From Paenibacillus timonensis (GTDB lineage: Bacteria > Bacillota > Bacilli > Paenibacillales > Paenibacillaceae): 64,000 nt of DNA. Positions 8,256-15,829 of the stretch are shown one piece after another. The notes beneath the pieces are model-generated. The model saw only the letters and a program-made list of their open reading frames with translations. It made no database searches and was not told the origin of the DNA. Each line of letters begins with the position of its first letter. Position 1 is the stretch's first letter. The translations under genes were made by a program, and so were the position numbers. The stretch spans positions 186,001-250,000 of the forward strand of contig NZ_WNZY01000006.1 in the NCBI RefSeq assembly GCF_009725205.1, written 5' to 3'.

Positions 8256-9554
8256 CTATTTGCCTTGCAGGTCTTGTACGCCTTGGTATATCAGATCAAA
8301 CAATTCCTCCAGGTTCTCCTCCGAGATGCAGGAGAAGGCAATCCGCAGGTCGGTATCGCCGAGTGCGATCGTACCGATGCCGTACTGTTGGATCAGATGC
8401 AGACGGAGCGACTCGGCTGCAACGGTCTTGAGCTTGAGACACATGAAATAGCCGGAATTGAACGGATAGTATTCCCAAACGTCCCCGTACTTGCCGCTGT
8501 CCAGCAAGGCTTTAACCTTGTTGGCCCGGCCTTTCATGATCCGGAATTTTTCTTCTTTTTGAACGGCGAATTCCGCTGATTTTAACGCATGCAGCACGAA
8601 CGTCTGCGAGGGGTGAGCGCCGCTGGATATGGTGGCGCGGATGATCCCCAGCGTTTTTTGTTCCAGTGCGGCCAGCAAAGCCTGATCCTCTGCCGCATAG
8701 GTGATAAATCCGACACGGAACCCCCAAACATATTCTTCCTTCGTCGCGCCGTCCACCTTAATCGGCAAAATGCGCGGATGCAGGCCGGCCAGCTTGCCGA
8801 ATAATGATTCCTTGAGCGAGTCTTCGAAGAACAAGCCGTAATAGGCATCGTCGGTGACGACGACTACATTAATCCCTTCTCCCGCAGCCGCTTGAATCGC
8901 CGCGACGATCTCGCCGCCTTCCTTGGCGCCCGGAGTATAACCGGTCGGATTATTCGGGAAGTTCAAGATGACGACGGCCTTGCCTTTCCCTTTCTGAGCG
9001 AGCAGGGCTTCCTGCAACCCGGCGCTATTGAAGGTCATGTCATCCGTGAATAGCGGGAAATTAACGATGTCAGCATGACGACGGATGCCGAAGGTGAGCT
9101 CGTAATTCTCCCAGTTTTTGTCCGGATAAATGACGACATCGCCTTCATCGACGAACAGGTCGGCGACGATGCTGAGCCCGTGGGTCAGCGCGTTCGTCAC
9201 GATCGGTTGGCCGAAGCTCTTACCGGTCAGCGACGGGTTCTCCTGGATCATTTTTTCGCGCCAAACGCTACGTAGCTCGGGTTTACCGGCGGGCGGGGCA
9301 TAAGGGTACAAATCCTGCGGTTTATAGGCGGACAGCGTGTCCTGAATAGCCGCCAGATGCATCGGACCGCCGTTTTCGATGGCGATGCCGATCGTGGCGT
9401 TGTATTTTTTGGCGTGGGCCGAAGCTTCGGCAGATTGGCTCAAAATGCCTTCCTTCGGGAAATAAATTTCCTTGCCCAGCGTCGACAGCATGTCATACAC
9501 GTGCCTGTTGCCGGATTTGACGCTCTCGTTTAACTGCTCCGCGAGTGGGTTCAT
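8256..9554 (-). CDS. class I/II aminotransferase (PLP-dependent)
   Basis: This 432-residue fold-type I PLP enzyme should transfer amino groups between an amino acid and a 2-oxo acid. Visible are LNFPNNPTGY, the VTDDAYYGLFF strand with the PLP-ring Asp and Tyr, and GATKEEYVWGFRVG, whose Lys is the likely Schiff-base residue. The length slightly exceeds the usual 390-400. The ATG at 9554 has AAGG nine bases upstream; the longer upstream reading lacks one. The substrate is not evident; an aromatic or branched-chain role would be a guess. The PNPOx gene lies about 110 bp upstream on the same strand. Confidence 0.85.
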   Translation of the reverse strand: MNPLAEQLNESVKSGNRHVYDMLSTLGKEIYFPKEGILSQSAEASAHAKKYNATIGIAIENGGPMHLAAIQDTLSAYKPQDLYPYAPPAGKPELRSVWREKMIQENPSLTGKSFGQPIVTNALTHGLSIVADLFVDEGDVVIYPDKNWENYELTFGIRRHADIVNFPLFTDDMTFNSAGLQEALLAQKGKGKAVVILNFPNNPTGYTPGAKEGGEIVAAIQAAAGEGINVVVVTDDAYYGLFFEDSLKESLFGKLAGLHPRILPIKVDGATKEEYVWGFRVGFITYAAEDQALLAALEQKTLGIIRATISSGAHPSQTFVLHALKSAEFAVQKEEKFRIMKGRANKVKALLDSGKYGDVWEYYPFNSGYFMCLKLKTVAAESLRLHLIQQYGIGTIALGDTDLRIAFSCISEENLEELFDLIYQGVQDLQGK

Positions 9555-9667
9555 CTCATTCATCCTTCCAAATCGGTTTGATATTTTAGGACAGTACCGT
9601 CTTAAACTGCCTAACATTATATCATTTCGATCGGGGCGCGTCACGGTGAAATCGCGAGGTTTTCCGC

Positions 9668-10288
9668 CTAACTTTCATGATGAGCTGGACAGTATTTCTT
9701 CATGAGAGCGATCGTCTCCGTATCAAGCTCACCGCCCCGCTGTTCCAGACCGGAGGTAACCGCGGACAACTTCGGTTCCTTAAGGTTTTGTCCGAACTTA
9801 AATTTGGCGCTGATCGCTTCCGGTACGATCCGGCATAACGCCACCGCTTTTAGCTCTCCAGCGTAAGTGGGGTCCTGCGGTGTAATCGGCGCATAGCCGC
9901 CCTCGGGCTGCAGCTTCTCCATAAACAGAGTGAATGCCTTGGCCTTTTCTTCCAGATCATCTACCTTCTCGACCAGGCCGCGCACCATTACGCTTTTGAA
10001 ATAAGCTGAAGCCGGGCACGCCTGTTTGGGATCGGTGAAATACGACGGAATGATCGCATACTCCTTGGCTACTGTGAAGCTAACCCGAGGATCGCGGGCG
10101 AGGTGCTTCATTTTTTCTCCAGCGAGGCTGCCATGAAAATAGAAAACCTCGCCATCGTATACGAAATTTAGCGGCGTGACCCGGCTCCAACCATCTTCGC
10201 CCACCGTACCAAGGAACCCGAAGGTCATCTCCTGCAAAAACTCGCGAATTTCGCTTTCTTCCGTCATTCCAAATTCTCTTCTACGCAT
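9668..10288 (-). CDS. pyridoxamine 5'-phosphate oxidase-like flavin-binding protein
   Basis: This 206-residue protein has the split beta-barrel of the PNPOx-like/NimA group, which binds FMN or related flavins and often reduces small molecules. The order is an N-terminal helix, GFLGTVGEDGWSRVTPLNF, FHGSLAGEKMKHL, then a barrel strand with RGLVEKVDD. The ATG has GGAGGGGG eight bases upstream. It is transcribed divergently from a MocR-type regulator, and MocR proteins often control a divergent neighbour. The substrate is unknown. It is unlikely to be the true vitamin B6 oxidase PdxH, which has a different C-terminal signature. Confidence 0.8.
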   Translation of the reverse strand: MRRREFGMTEESEIREFLQEMTFGFLGTVGEDGWSRVTPLNFVYDGEVFYFHGSLAGEKMKHLARDPRVSFTVAKEYAIIPSYFTDPKQACPASAYFKSVMVRGLVEKVDDLEEKAKAFTLFMEKLQPEGGYAPITPQDPTYAGELKAVALCRIVPEAISAKFKFGQNLKEPKLSAVTSGLEQRGGELDTETIALMKKYCPAHHES

Positions 10289-10334
10289 GGCCGCTTCCCC
10301 CTCCGTTTGATTGACTCCCAGCTTACGCCGGAAA

Positions 10335-10377
10335 TTGACAATAAAAAAGAACCAATTTACATTAATTTTAATGGTCC
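10335..10377 (+). promoter_or_regulatory. promoter and possible operator of the MocR gene
   Basis: TTGACA (10335-10340) and TACATT (10358-10363) are separated by 17 bp. GAACCA inside the spacer and TGGTCC just downstream (10372-10377) form an imperfect inverted pair. This is the place where a MocR regulator would act on itself and on the divergent PNPOx-like gene. The operator role is an inference. Confidence 0.45.
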
Positions 10378-10419
10378 ATTTATAAGGGACGAACCTGTAC
10401 GAAAAAGGGAGGGATGGGG

Positions 10420-11940
10420 TTGCCGGATTTTACGATCCCGTTGGCGTCGTTTGGCGAGAAATACCGCTACAAATACTTAGCGGTGTACCATGCCCTTCGT
10501 GCGGCGATCGTCGACGGCACGCTGCCGGAGGGCACACGCCTGCCGGCAACTCGGGAGCTGGCCGAATTATACGGCCTCTCCCGCGGGAGCGTTTCGCAGG
10601 CGTATGACATGCTGCATGCCGACGGCTATGTGCGGACCGCGGTCGGCAGCGGTACGTTTGTCGCTGGCGGCCTGCAGCCGTCGCAAGCAGACGATGGCCC
10701 GAAGGCGCCGATCGCGCTGTCCCGCTGGGGGCAGCGCGTGTCAGCCGCGATGGCCATCGGCGGAGATGCCGGCGAAGCGCCGCTCGCCGTAGCGGACGGG
10801 CTGGGCGGAGCGCGCACCGCACCGCCGCCGGAAGCCGCCGCCGTCCCGATCTCATACCGGGACGGCGGGCCGTGGGAGACGCTGTTCCCGGAGGCGGAAT
10901 GGAACAGCACCCTCGCCTGGGCGGCGCGCAGCAAGCCCGGCACTGGCTCGGGCGAAGGCGCGGACCCGGCCGGCGAGCCGGAGCTACGCGCGGCGATCGC
11001 CGCGCATTTGCGGCGCAGCCGCGGCATTGCGGCAGAGGCGGAGCACATCTGCCTCTTTAACGGCTCGATGCAGGCGATTACGCTGCTGACCCAACTGCTG
11101 CTGGGGGAAGGCGAGCCCGCGGTGCTGGAGAACCCGTGTTACTACGGGATCTCGCGGGCGGTGGCCGCCTGCGGGGGCGTCGTCGTCCCGGCTGCGCTGG
11201 ACGTAGACGGCATCGTGCCGCGCGACTGGGAGGCGCGGCTTCTGTTCGTCACGCCGGGTCGGCAGTTCCCGACCGGCGCCGTGCTCTCCCACGCCCGGCG
11301 GCGTGAGCTGCTGGCGTGGGCCTCGCGGCGGAACGCGGTCATCGTCGAGGACGACTATGACAGCGAGTTCCGCTGGGGCGGCCGCCCGCTGGAGCCGCTC
11401 AAGGCGCTGGACCACGAGGAGCGCGTCGTGTACGTCGGCTCCTTCTCCAAGACGATGTTCGCCGCCCTGCGGGTCGGCTATGCCGTGCTGCCGCGCGCCC
11501 TGGTCCGGCCCGTCGCGAGCGCAAAGGCGCTCTACGAGCCGGTGCCGCCGGCGCGGCAGGAGCAACGGGCGCTCGCCCGGTTCATGCGCACGGGCGGCTA
11601 TGAGCGCCATCTGCGCCGGATGCGGCGCCACTACGGCGCCAAACAGGAGGCGTTCCGCCGCTGCCTGGAACGCGAGCTGGGCGGAGTCTTCCGTTTCCGC
11701 CCTGCCGATGCCGGATTGCTGCTGTACGCCGAATGGCGCCGCTCACCGGAGGAGTACAACGCTTTTCGCGAGGCCGCCGCTGCCCGTGGCGTCCATTTTC
11801 GAGATGCAGCCGCCTACCAAATCGCGCCAGGAGCGCCTGCGGCCTGCTTTGCTTTTTCCCATTTGGACGATAAGATGCTCATTGAAGGTGTATTTCGAAT
11901 GAAAGCGGCTTGGGAAGATATTCAAACCCATAGGCTTTAA
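10420..11940 (+). CDS. MocR-family regulator (GntR helix-turn-helix plus aminotransferase domain)
   Basis: This protein of about 506 residues fuses a GntR winged helix (residues about 15-80, with LPATRELAELYGLSRGSVSQ) to a class I aminotransferase-like domain. In that family the second domain senses PLP or its amino acid adducts. PLP-binding signs are EDDYDSEF and SFSKTMF, whose Lys is the Schiff-base residue. The TTG at 10420 is preferred because GGGAGGG stands six bases upstream; an ATG at 10414 is too close. The coding DNA from about 10.69 to 11.7 kb is far richer in G and C than its neighbours and opens long antisense frames. It is divergent from the PNPOx-like gene. Confidence 0.88.
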   Translation: MPDFTIPLASFGEKYRYKYLAVYHALRAAIVDGTLPEGTRLPATRELAELYGLSRGSVSQAYDMLHADGYVRTAVGSGTFVAGGLQPSQADDGPKAPIALSRWGQRVSAAMAIGGDAGEAPLAVADGLGGARTAPPPEAAAVPISYRDGGPWETLFPEAEWNSTLAWAARSKPGTGSGEGADPAGEPELRAAIAAHLRRSRGIAAEAEHICLFNGSMQAITLLTQLLLGEGEPAVLENPCYYGISRAVAACGGVVVPAALDVDGIVPRDWEARLLFVTPGRQFPTGAVLSHARRRELLAWASRRNAVIVEDDYDSEFRWGGRPLEPLKALDHEERVVYVGSFSKTMFAALRVGYAVLPRALVRPVASAKALYEPVPPARQEQRALARFMRTGGYERHLRRMRRHYGAKQEAFRRCLERELGGVFRFRPADAGLLLYAEWRRSPEEYNAFREAAAARGVHFRDAAAYQIAPGAPAACFAFSHLDDKMLIEGVFRMKAAWEDIQTHRL

Positions 11941-11949
11941 GGGTATAAT
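11921..11949 (+). promoter_or_regulatory. sigma-A-like promoter for the AraC regulator
   Basis: TTCAAA and a perfect TATAAT are separated by exactly 17 bp. The promoter straddles the end of the upstream MocR gene and gives a leader of about 95 nt to the ATG at 12050. Confidence 0.6.
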
Positions 11950-12049
11950 AGAGGTGAATAGCTTGTCTTTGATTGAGGTGTAGCGCGAACCTTGCATGGA
12001 TGAGGCAGAAAAAGGTGCCGTTAGGAATTTTTTTTGGGAGGGAAGGACA

Positions 12050-12835
12050 ATGCTTCACGTTTCACCGTCTTCATTCGAATTGAAGCCGGCATTCGCCAAA
12101 ATCGTCTGCGAACCCGGGTGGAAATGGCACAAACGGGAGAAGCCGCTGCAGAACTACGACCTGTTCTATGTTTGGAGTGGAGAAGGTACGGTTGTCCTGA
12201 ACGACCAGCCTATTCCGGTCAGCAAAGGCAGTTGTTTTCTGTTTCGCAAAGGGGATCATACGAGTGCCACGCATAATCCGCAGCGTCCGCTGGTGCTGAC
12301 GTATATCCATTTCGACGTCCATGAGTCCGTGATGGAAGTCCCAGGCTCTTATCGTGTGCTGGAGGATACGTTGGATTTCGAATACATGCTGTCTCGCTAC
12401 GTCCGTTTATTCTTAATGAAGGCGTATGCTGCCGAAGAAGAGGCGCAGCTGATTCTCAAGCAGCTGTTGATCCATTTGCTGCGTGAAGAACGCCAGGTAC
12501 CGATGGAGAAGAAGGTCAGCAACCAGTTGCATGAAGTCATCCATGAGGTGGCCAATTACGTCTTGCAGCACCCGGGGTTGCCGCACAAGGTGCAGGATTT
12601 AGCCGCTCGGGCAGGCTTGTCCCCGCGGTATTTCTCCATCAAGTTTAAGGAAATCATCGGGATGTCGGTACAGTCCTACATTATCAAGTCCAGAATCGAC
12701 CGGGCACAGCATCTGCTGCTGCATGCCGGCATGAATGTAACCGAGGTTGCCGACGCGTTGGGTTACCGGGACATCTTTTTCTTCAGCCGTCAGTTCAAAC
12801 AATATACGGGAAAAAGCCCATCGGAAATTCGTTAG
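12050..12835 (+). CDS. AraC-family transcriptional regulator
   Basis: This 261-residue regulator has an N-terminal cupin-like sensor domain (residues about 10-110, with WSGEGTVVLNDQP) and a C-terminal AraC DNA-binding domain with two helix-turn-helix motifs (VQDLAARAGLSPRYF and VTEVADALGYRDIFFF). The family signature ends in FKQYTGKSPSEIR. The ATG at 12050 follows GGGAGGG by nine bases, so the longer reading from 11996 is not used. Many Paenibacillaceae members of this type control sugar uptake, but no transport genes adjoin it, so the targets are unknown. Confidence 0.88.
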   Translation: MLHVSPSSFELKPAFAKIVCEPGWKWHKREKPLQNYDLFYVWSGEGTVVLNDQPIPVSKGSCFLFRKGDHTSATHNPQRPLVLTYIHFDVHESVMEVPGSYRVLEDTLDFEYMLSRYVRLFLMKAYAAEEEAQLILKQLLIHLLREERQVPMEKKVSNQLHEVIHEVANYVLQHPGLPHKVQDLAARAGLSPRYFSIKFKEIIGMSVQSYIIKSRIDRAQHLLLHAGMNVTEVADALGYRDIFFFSRQFKQYTGKSPSEIR

Positions 12836-12882
12836 TCGGGATATGCCCAACAACCCAACACTTACGAATTCCGTTTCCGTTC

Positions 12883-12914
12883 ACCGCCGAGCTTAAGCTT
12901 CGGCGGCTTTTTGC
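12883..12914 (+). terminator. factor-independent terminator after the AraC gene
   Basis: CCGCCGAGCTT and AAGCTTCGGCGG form a nearly perfect stem that is followed by CTTTTTG. Confidence 0.8.
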
Positions 12915-13046
12915 TTAACTGCGTACGTAAAGCTGAACTTTCCTTGACCAAAGTCTAGGAAGCGAACCGGTCCCACGCCTGTGGTTGTTCCGGATCAACT
13001 CGGTATAATTCAGGATAGGTGGAAATTTAAGGAGGAAACCTATTTC

Positions 13047-13976
13047 ATGAAACCTACATCCAAAATCGCGTGGTTAGCGGCATCGGCCGTGCTGTTGGCC
13101 CTAGCCGCTGGCTGCGGCCCGGCCGAGAAACAAACGCTGCAGCAGCAATGGGAGCAGACGGTGGGAAACACCGTCGATTCGGTGAGTCAATCGCTCAGCG
13201 ATACTGCGGCATCCGTACAGCAGTCGGTGGCGTTGGCCGCCGGGGAGTGGAAGGACGATCTGACGTTTACGGGACGCTCACACGAGCTTTCGACGACAGG
13301 GGAAATCGGCACCACCGGTAAATTGCAGTTGGAGAATGCCGTGGGTCGTCTCGAGATAAAGAAGGGTACTTCCGATCAAATCGTGGTGAGAGCGACCATC
13401 CAGGCAGCTGACCTGCCCGCACGCTCGGAAAAGCTGGATCGGTTGTTCGAACAGAGTGAGGTTTCGGTCATCCCTCAGGGGAACGTTGCCCAGGTGCGCG
13501 TACACGCCAAGGGTAAATCCGATCAAAACCTGTGGGATTGGGCTCAGAAGGAGCTGCATTTTACCGAATTCCGCATCGATTATGTCGTAGAGGTCCCTGC
13601 CGGGATCCAAGAGTTCGAAGTTACGAACAATGTCGGCGAAATCACGGCGAGCGGGCTGACGGGAACGTATCGGCTGACTGGCGATGTCGGGTCAATCAAG
13701 GTCGAAGACGCCCGTTTGTCGGGCGAATCCTCGATCACTACGGCAACCGGCAGCTTGAATCTAGGTATTCTCGCGATGGACTCCGGCAGCCGGTTACAGG
13801 CTAGAGCCGATGTCGGCAGCATCACAGCGACGCTGGATCCTTCAGTAGCCTGCGATCTGGAAACGAGAAGCGAACTTGGGGCAATTCATGGGGTGCCGGA
13901 AGGAAGCAGTGAGAGGGGCGGCGGAGGGCCGCTGGTCGCGTTAGAGACATCCATCGGCAGCATCACGGTGCAATAA
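13047..13976 (+). CDS. lipoprotein with DUF4097-like adhesin-type beta-helix
   Basis: This 309-residue lipoprotein starts at an ATG preceded by AAGGAGG. The signal peptide ends in a lipobox LALAAGC, predicting lipid attachment at Cys near residue 20. After a coil region rich in Q and S, the rest is a repetitive beta region with recurring short strands such as NNVGEITASGLTG, GDVGSIKVED, ATGSLNL, ADVGSITATLD and TSIGSITVQ. That is the stacked pattern of DUF4097 or toast-rack proteins. The function of these is mostly unknown; some sit next to envelope-stress regulators. A TATAAT lies at 13004-13009. No enzymatic motif is visible. Confidence 0.75.
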   Translation: MKPTSKIAWLAASAVLLALAAGCGPAEKQTLQQQWEQTVGNTVDSVSQSLSDTAASVQQSVALAAGEWKDDLTFTGRSHELSTTGEIGTTGKLQLENAVGRLEIKKGTSDQIVVRATIQAADLPARSEKLDRLFEQSEVSVIPQGNVAQVRVHAKGKSDQNLWDWAQKELHFTEFRIDYVVEVPAGIQEFEVTNNVGEITASGLTGTYRLTGDVGSIKVEDARLSGESSITTATGSLNLGILAMDSGSRLQARADVGSITATLDPSVACDLETRSELGAIHGVPEGSSERGGGGPLVALETSIGSITVQ

Positions 13977-13981
13977 CGGAG

Positions 13982-14011
13982 AAAAGCCGCCGGGAGAGAA
14001 ACCGGCGGCTT
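13982..14011 (-). terminator. terminator for psd
   Basis: AAGCCGCCG and CGGCGGCTT pair perfectly. On the minus strand the stem is followed by TTTTCTCC, so it most likely ends psd. It may also attenuate the lipoprotein transcript coming from the left. Confidence 0.7.
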
Positions 14012-14021
14012 CAGCAAGCCA

Positions 14022-14819
14022 TTAGCATTTTCCTGCGGGTTTGAAGTGGCCTAGCGCTTCACCCATCCTTACCTTCCGACCGGGCTCGAGACCGGGCAGA
14101 GGGGTGAAGGTTCCATTCTGGGTGAGAAGGACGACAGTGGATCCAAATTCAAAGTAAGCAAGATCGTCGCCTTGTTCCCAGCTTTTGGCCGAGGGGTCCG
14201 TGTATTGGATGCTGCTGACGTTCATGGCTCCCACTTTGATGAGGGCGATCTCTCCGCAACTGTGGGAAATATAAGTAATCAGGCGTTCATTCCGGCATAA
14301 GACCTTCTTCATGTGGCGCATGCCGAAGTCGTTCACGGGGTAGACCCGGCCCTTCACATGCTCGCTTTCCAACTTTTTCCCGGTCACGGGTGCATGAATT
14401 CGGTGATAATCAGTAGGACTAAGATAAAGGACAAGGGCATAACCGTGTTTGTACGTTTCTACGCGGGGGGAGCGCGACAGCAGCTCGTCAAGTGTGTAAT
14501 CCTGTCCTTTGACGTTCAGAATCGTGCCGGTTTGGACCTCGCCCATAAAGGTAATTAAGGCGTCCACCGGACTGATCATCGTCCCTGGCTCCGCGTGCAG
14601 CGGGCGCATGCCTGGTTTTAATTTTCGGGTAAAGAACTCATTCAGTGTCCGGTATTCCCGAAGCTCCTTCTCCGCTTCATGGAGCGGAATGCCGTAGGAT
14701 TTGGCGAAAAAAGGAATCATCGCCCGGCTCAAGCCCGAATGGGAGAACTTGCCCATCCATCGGGATAGCCATTTTCGGGAGGAGAGTTCCGTCATCCATT
14801 TCATCCATTTCGCGGCCAA
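14022..14819 (-). CDS. psd: phosphatidylserine decarboxylase
   Basis: This 265-residue enzyme makes phosphatidylethanolamine from phosphatidylserine at the membrane. It is produced as a proenzyme that cleaves itself before a serine to create its pyruvoyl group. The cleavage motif is FGST (in YFEFGSTVVLL), the variant known from Bacillus rather than the LGST of enterobacteria. Other marks are REYRTLNEFFTRKLKPG and LSPTDYHRIHAPVTG. The start is TTG after GGAGG. It is monocistronic here; phosphatidylserine synthase (pssA) is not adjacent. Confidence 0.93.
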   Translation of the reverse strand: MAAKWMKWMTELSSRKWLSRWMGKFSHSGLSRAMIPFFAKSYGIPLHEAEKELREYRTLNEFFTRKLKPGMRPLHAEPGTMISPVDALITFMGEVQTGTILNVKGQDYTLDELLSRSPRVETYKHGYALVLYLSPTDYHRIHAPVTGKKLESEHVKGRVYPVNDFGMRHMKKVLCRNERLITYISHSCGEIALIKVGAMNVSSIQYTDPSAKSWEQGDDLAYFEFGSTVVLLTQNGTFTPLPGLEPGRKVRMGEALGHFKPAGKC

Positions 14820-14960
14820 ATAGCATCCTCCTAGTCTGTCCGTTAGTGCTGCGTTGGTTTGATGAATTCGTTGCCACTTCCGCTAATCTTGACACAGAAC
14901 AGGGCCGAAATCAATACAGCGGCCTGTAACCCCGGATGACAAATTTGTACAAATTGATGC

Positions 14961-14989
14961 TTGATGCCGAGGCTAGGTTGGTGTATGTT
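14961..14989 (+). promoter_or_regulatory. promoter of the thiamine-precursor transporter operon
   Basis: TTGATG and TATGTT are 17 bp apart, and the predicted start of transcription is a few bases before the TPP aptamer. Confidence 0.45.
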
Positions 14990-15000
14990 AATAACAATCG

Positions 15001-15106
15001 CATAGGGATACGGGGGCTTGAGCAAATCAGGCTGAGATAGCGGCATATGGCGCCGCGGACCGTTAATCTGATCTGGATAATGCCAGCGTAGAGAATCGAT
15101 CGTCCG
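15001..15106 (+). ncRNA. TPP riboswitch (THI element)
   Basis: The conserved core is clear: GGCTGAGA in the first arm and CTGATCTGGATAATGCCAGC in the second, followed by GTAGAGA, in the right order and spacing. The variable P3 arm lies between (15038-15063). In Firmicutes, thiamine pyrophosphate binding stops transcription of thiamine synthesis or uptake genes at a following terminator, which is present at 15144-15175. It therefore represses the ykoE-D-C type transporter downstream when thiamine is plentiful. Confidence 0.93.
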
Positions 15107-15143
15107 GGATGTCTTGCGTTTTTTACGCACCCTCGTGACCTGA

Positions 15144-15175
15144 CCACCGTCTGAGCTTATTCAGGCGGTTTTTTT
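15144..15175 (+). terminator. riboswitch-controlled terminator
   Basis: ACCGTCTGA and TCAGGCGGT form a stem followed by TTTTTTT, between the TPP aptamer and the first gene. It is the likely expression platform. Confidence 0.85.
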
Positions 15176-15223
15176 ACGTATGCGATGGGAATTTAAATTG
15201 AGGAATCAAGAGGAGAGATGGAA

Positions 15224-15829
15224 ATGTCGGAGGTTATTCAGAAAAAAATGGGCCGCGGTTTGAAGCTAAGCGACCTGTTGGTAACGGTGTTGGTCTCGCT
15301 TGTGCTTGGCGTGGTGTACCACTTCTGGAGTTCGGTGTACAATTTGTTCTCGCCCCTGTTCTTCCAGGCGGATGAACTGGTGTACGGGATGTGGTTCCTG
15401 GCCGCAACACTGGTATTCCTGCTGATTCGTAAACCGGGGGTAGCGTTGATTGCCGAGATTGCGGCGGCCCATGTGGAGATTCTGTTCGGCAGCGAATGGG
15501 GCATTCAGCTCGTTCTATACAGCGTGCTGCAAGGCTTGGGAGCGGAACTGGTATTCGCCGCGTTCCGATACCGGAAGTTCTCCGGCTCCGTCGCAGCGCT
15601 GGCCGGAATTGGGGCCGCTGTTGGATCGGTGATTCCGGATTTCTTCTATGGCTACGTGCAGGATTATGAGCCTTGGCTCTTGACTGCCAAATATGCCATG
15701 CGCGCGGTCAGCTCTGCGCTGATCTGCGGTTACTTCGCTTACGCCGTGGTAAAAGCCGTAGAAGCGACAGGAGTCACCACCCTGCTGCGGCCGGTTGATC
15801 CGAAGGACTACGCGGCGCTGAACGACTGA
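15224..15829 (+). CDS. ykoE: ECF transporter substrate-binding component, YkoE family
   Basis: This 201-residue membrane protein is the YkoE-type S component of an energy-coupling-factor transporter, thought to bind hydroxymethylpyrimidine or thiamine. About five to six hydrophobic helices are visible, with conserved polar residues in the FWSSVYNLFSP, EIAAAHVEILFGSEWG and PDFFYGYVQDYEP loops. I chose the ATG at 15224 because AGGAG stands eight bases upstream. The TPP riboswitch supports the substrate class. It shares a stop/start overlap with the next gene. Confidence 0.9.
   Translation: MSEVIQKKMGRGLKLSDLLVTVLVSLVLGVVYHFWSSVYNLFSPLFFQADELVYGMWFLAATLVFLLIRKPGVALIAEIAAAHVEILFGSEWGIQLVLYSVLQGLGAELVFAAFRYRKFSGSVAALAGIGAAVGSVIPDFFYGYVQDYEPWLLTAKYAMRAVSSALICGYFAYAVVKAVEATGVTTLLRPVDPKDYAALND

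Noticed and set aside
10984..11631. 215-codon open frame antisense to the MocR gene, and shorter ones around it
   Set aside because: It lies wholly inside the GC-rich MocR coding region, has no ribosome site and reads as an arginine-rich product typical of antisense frames in GC-rich DNA.
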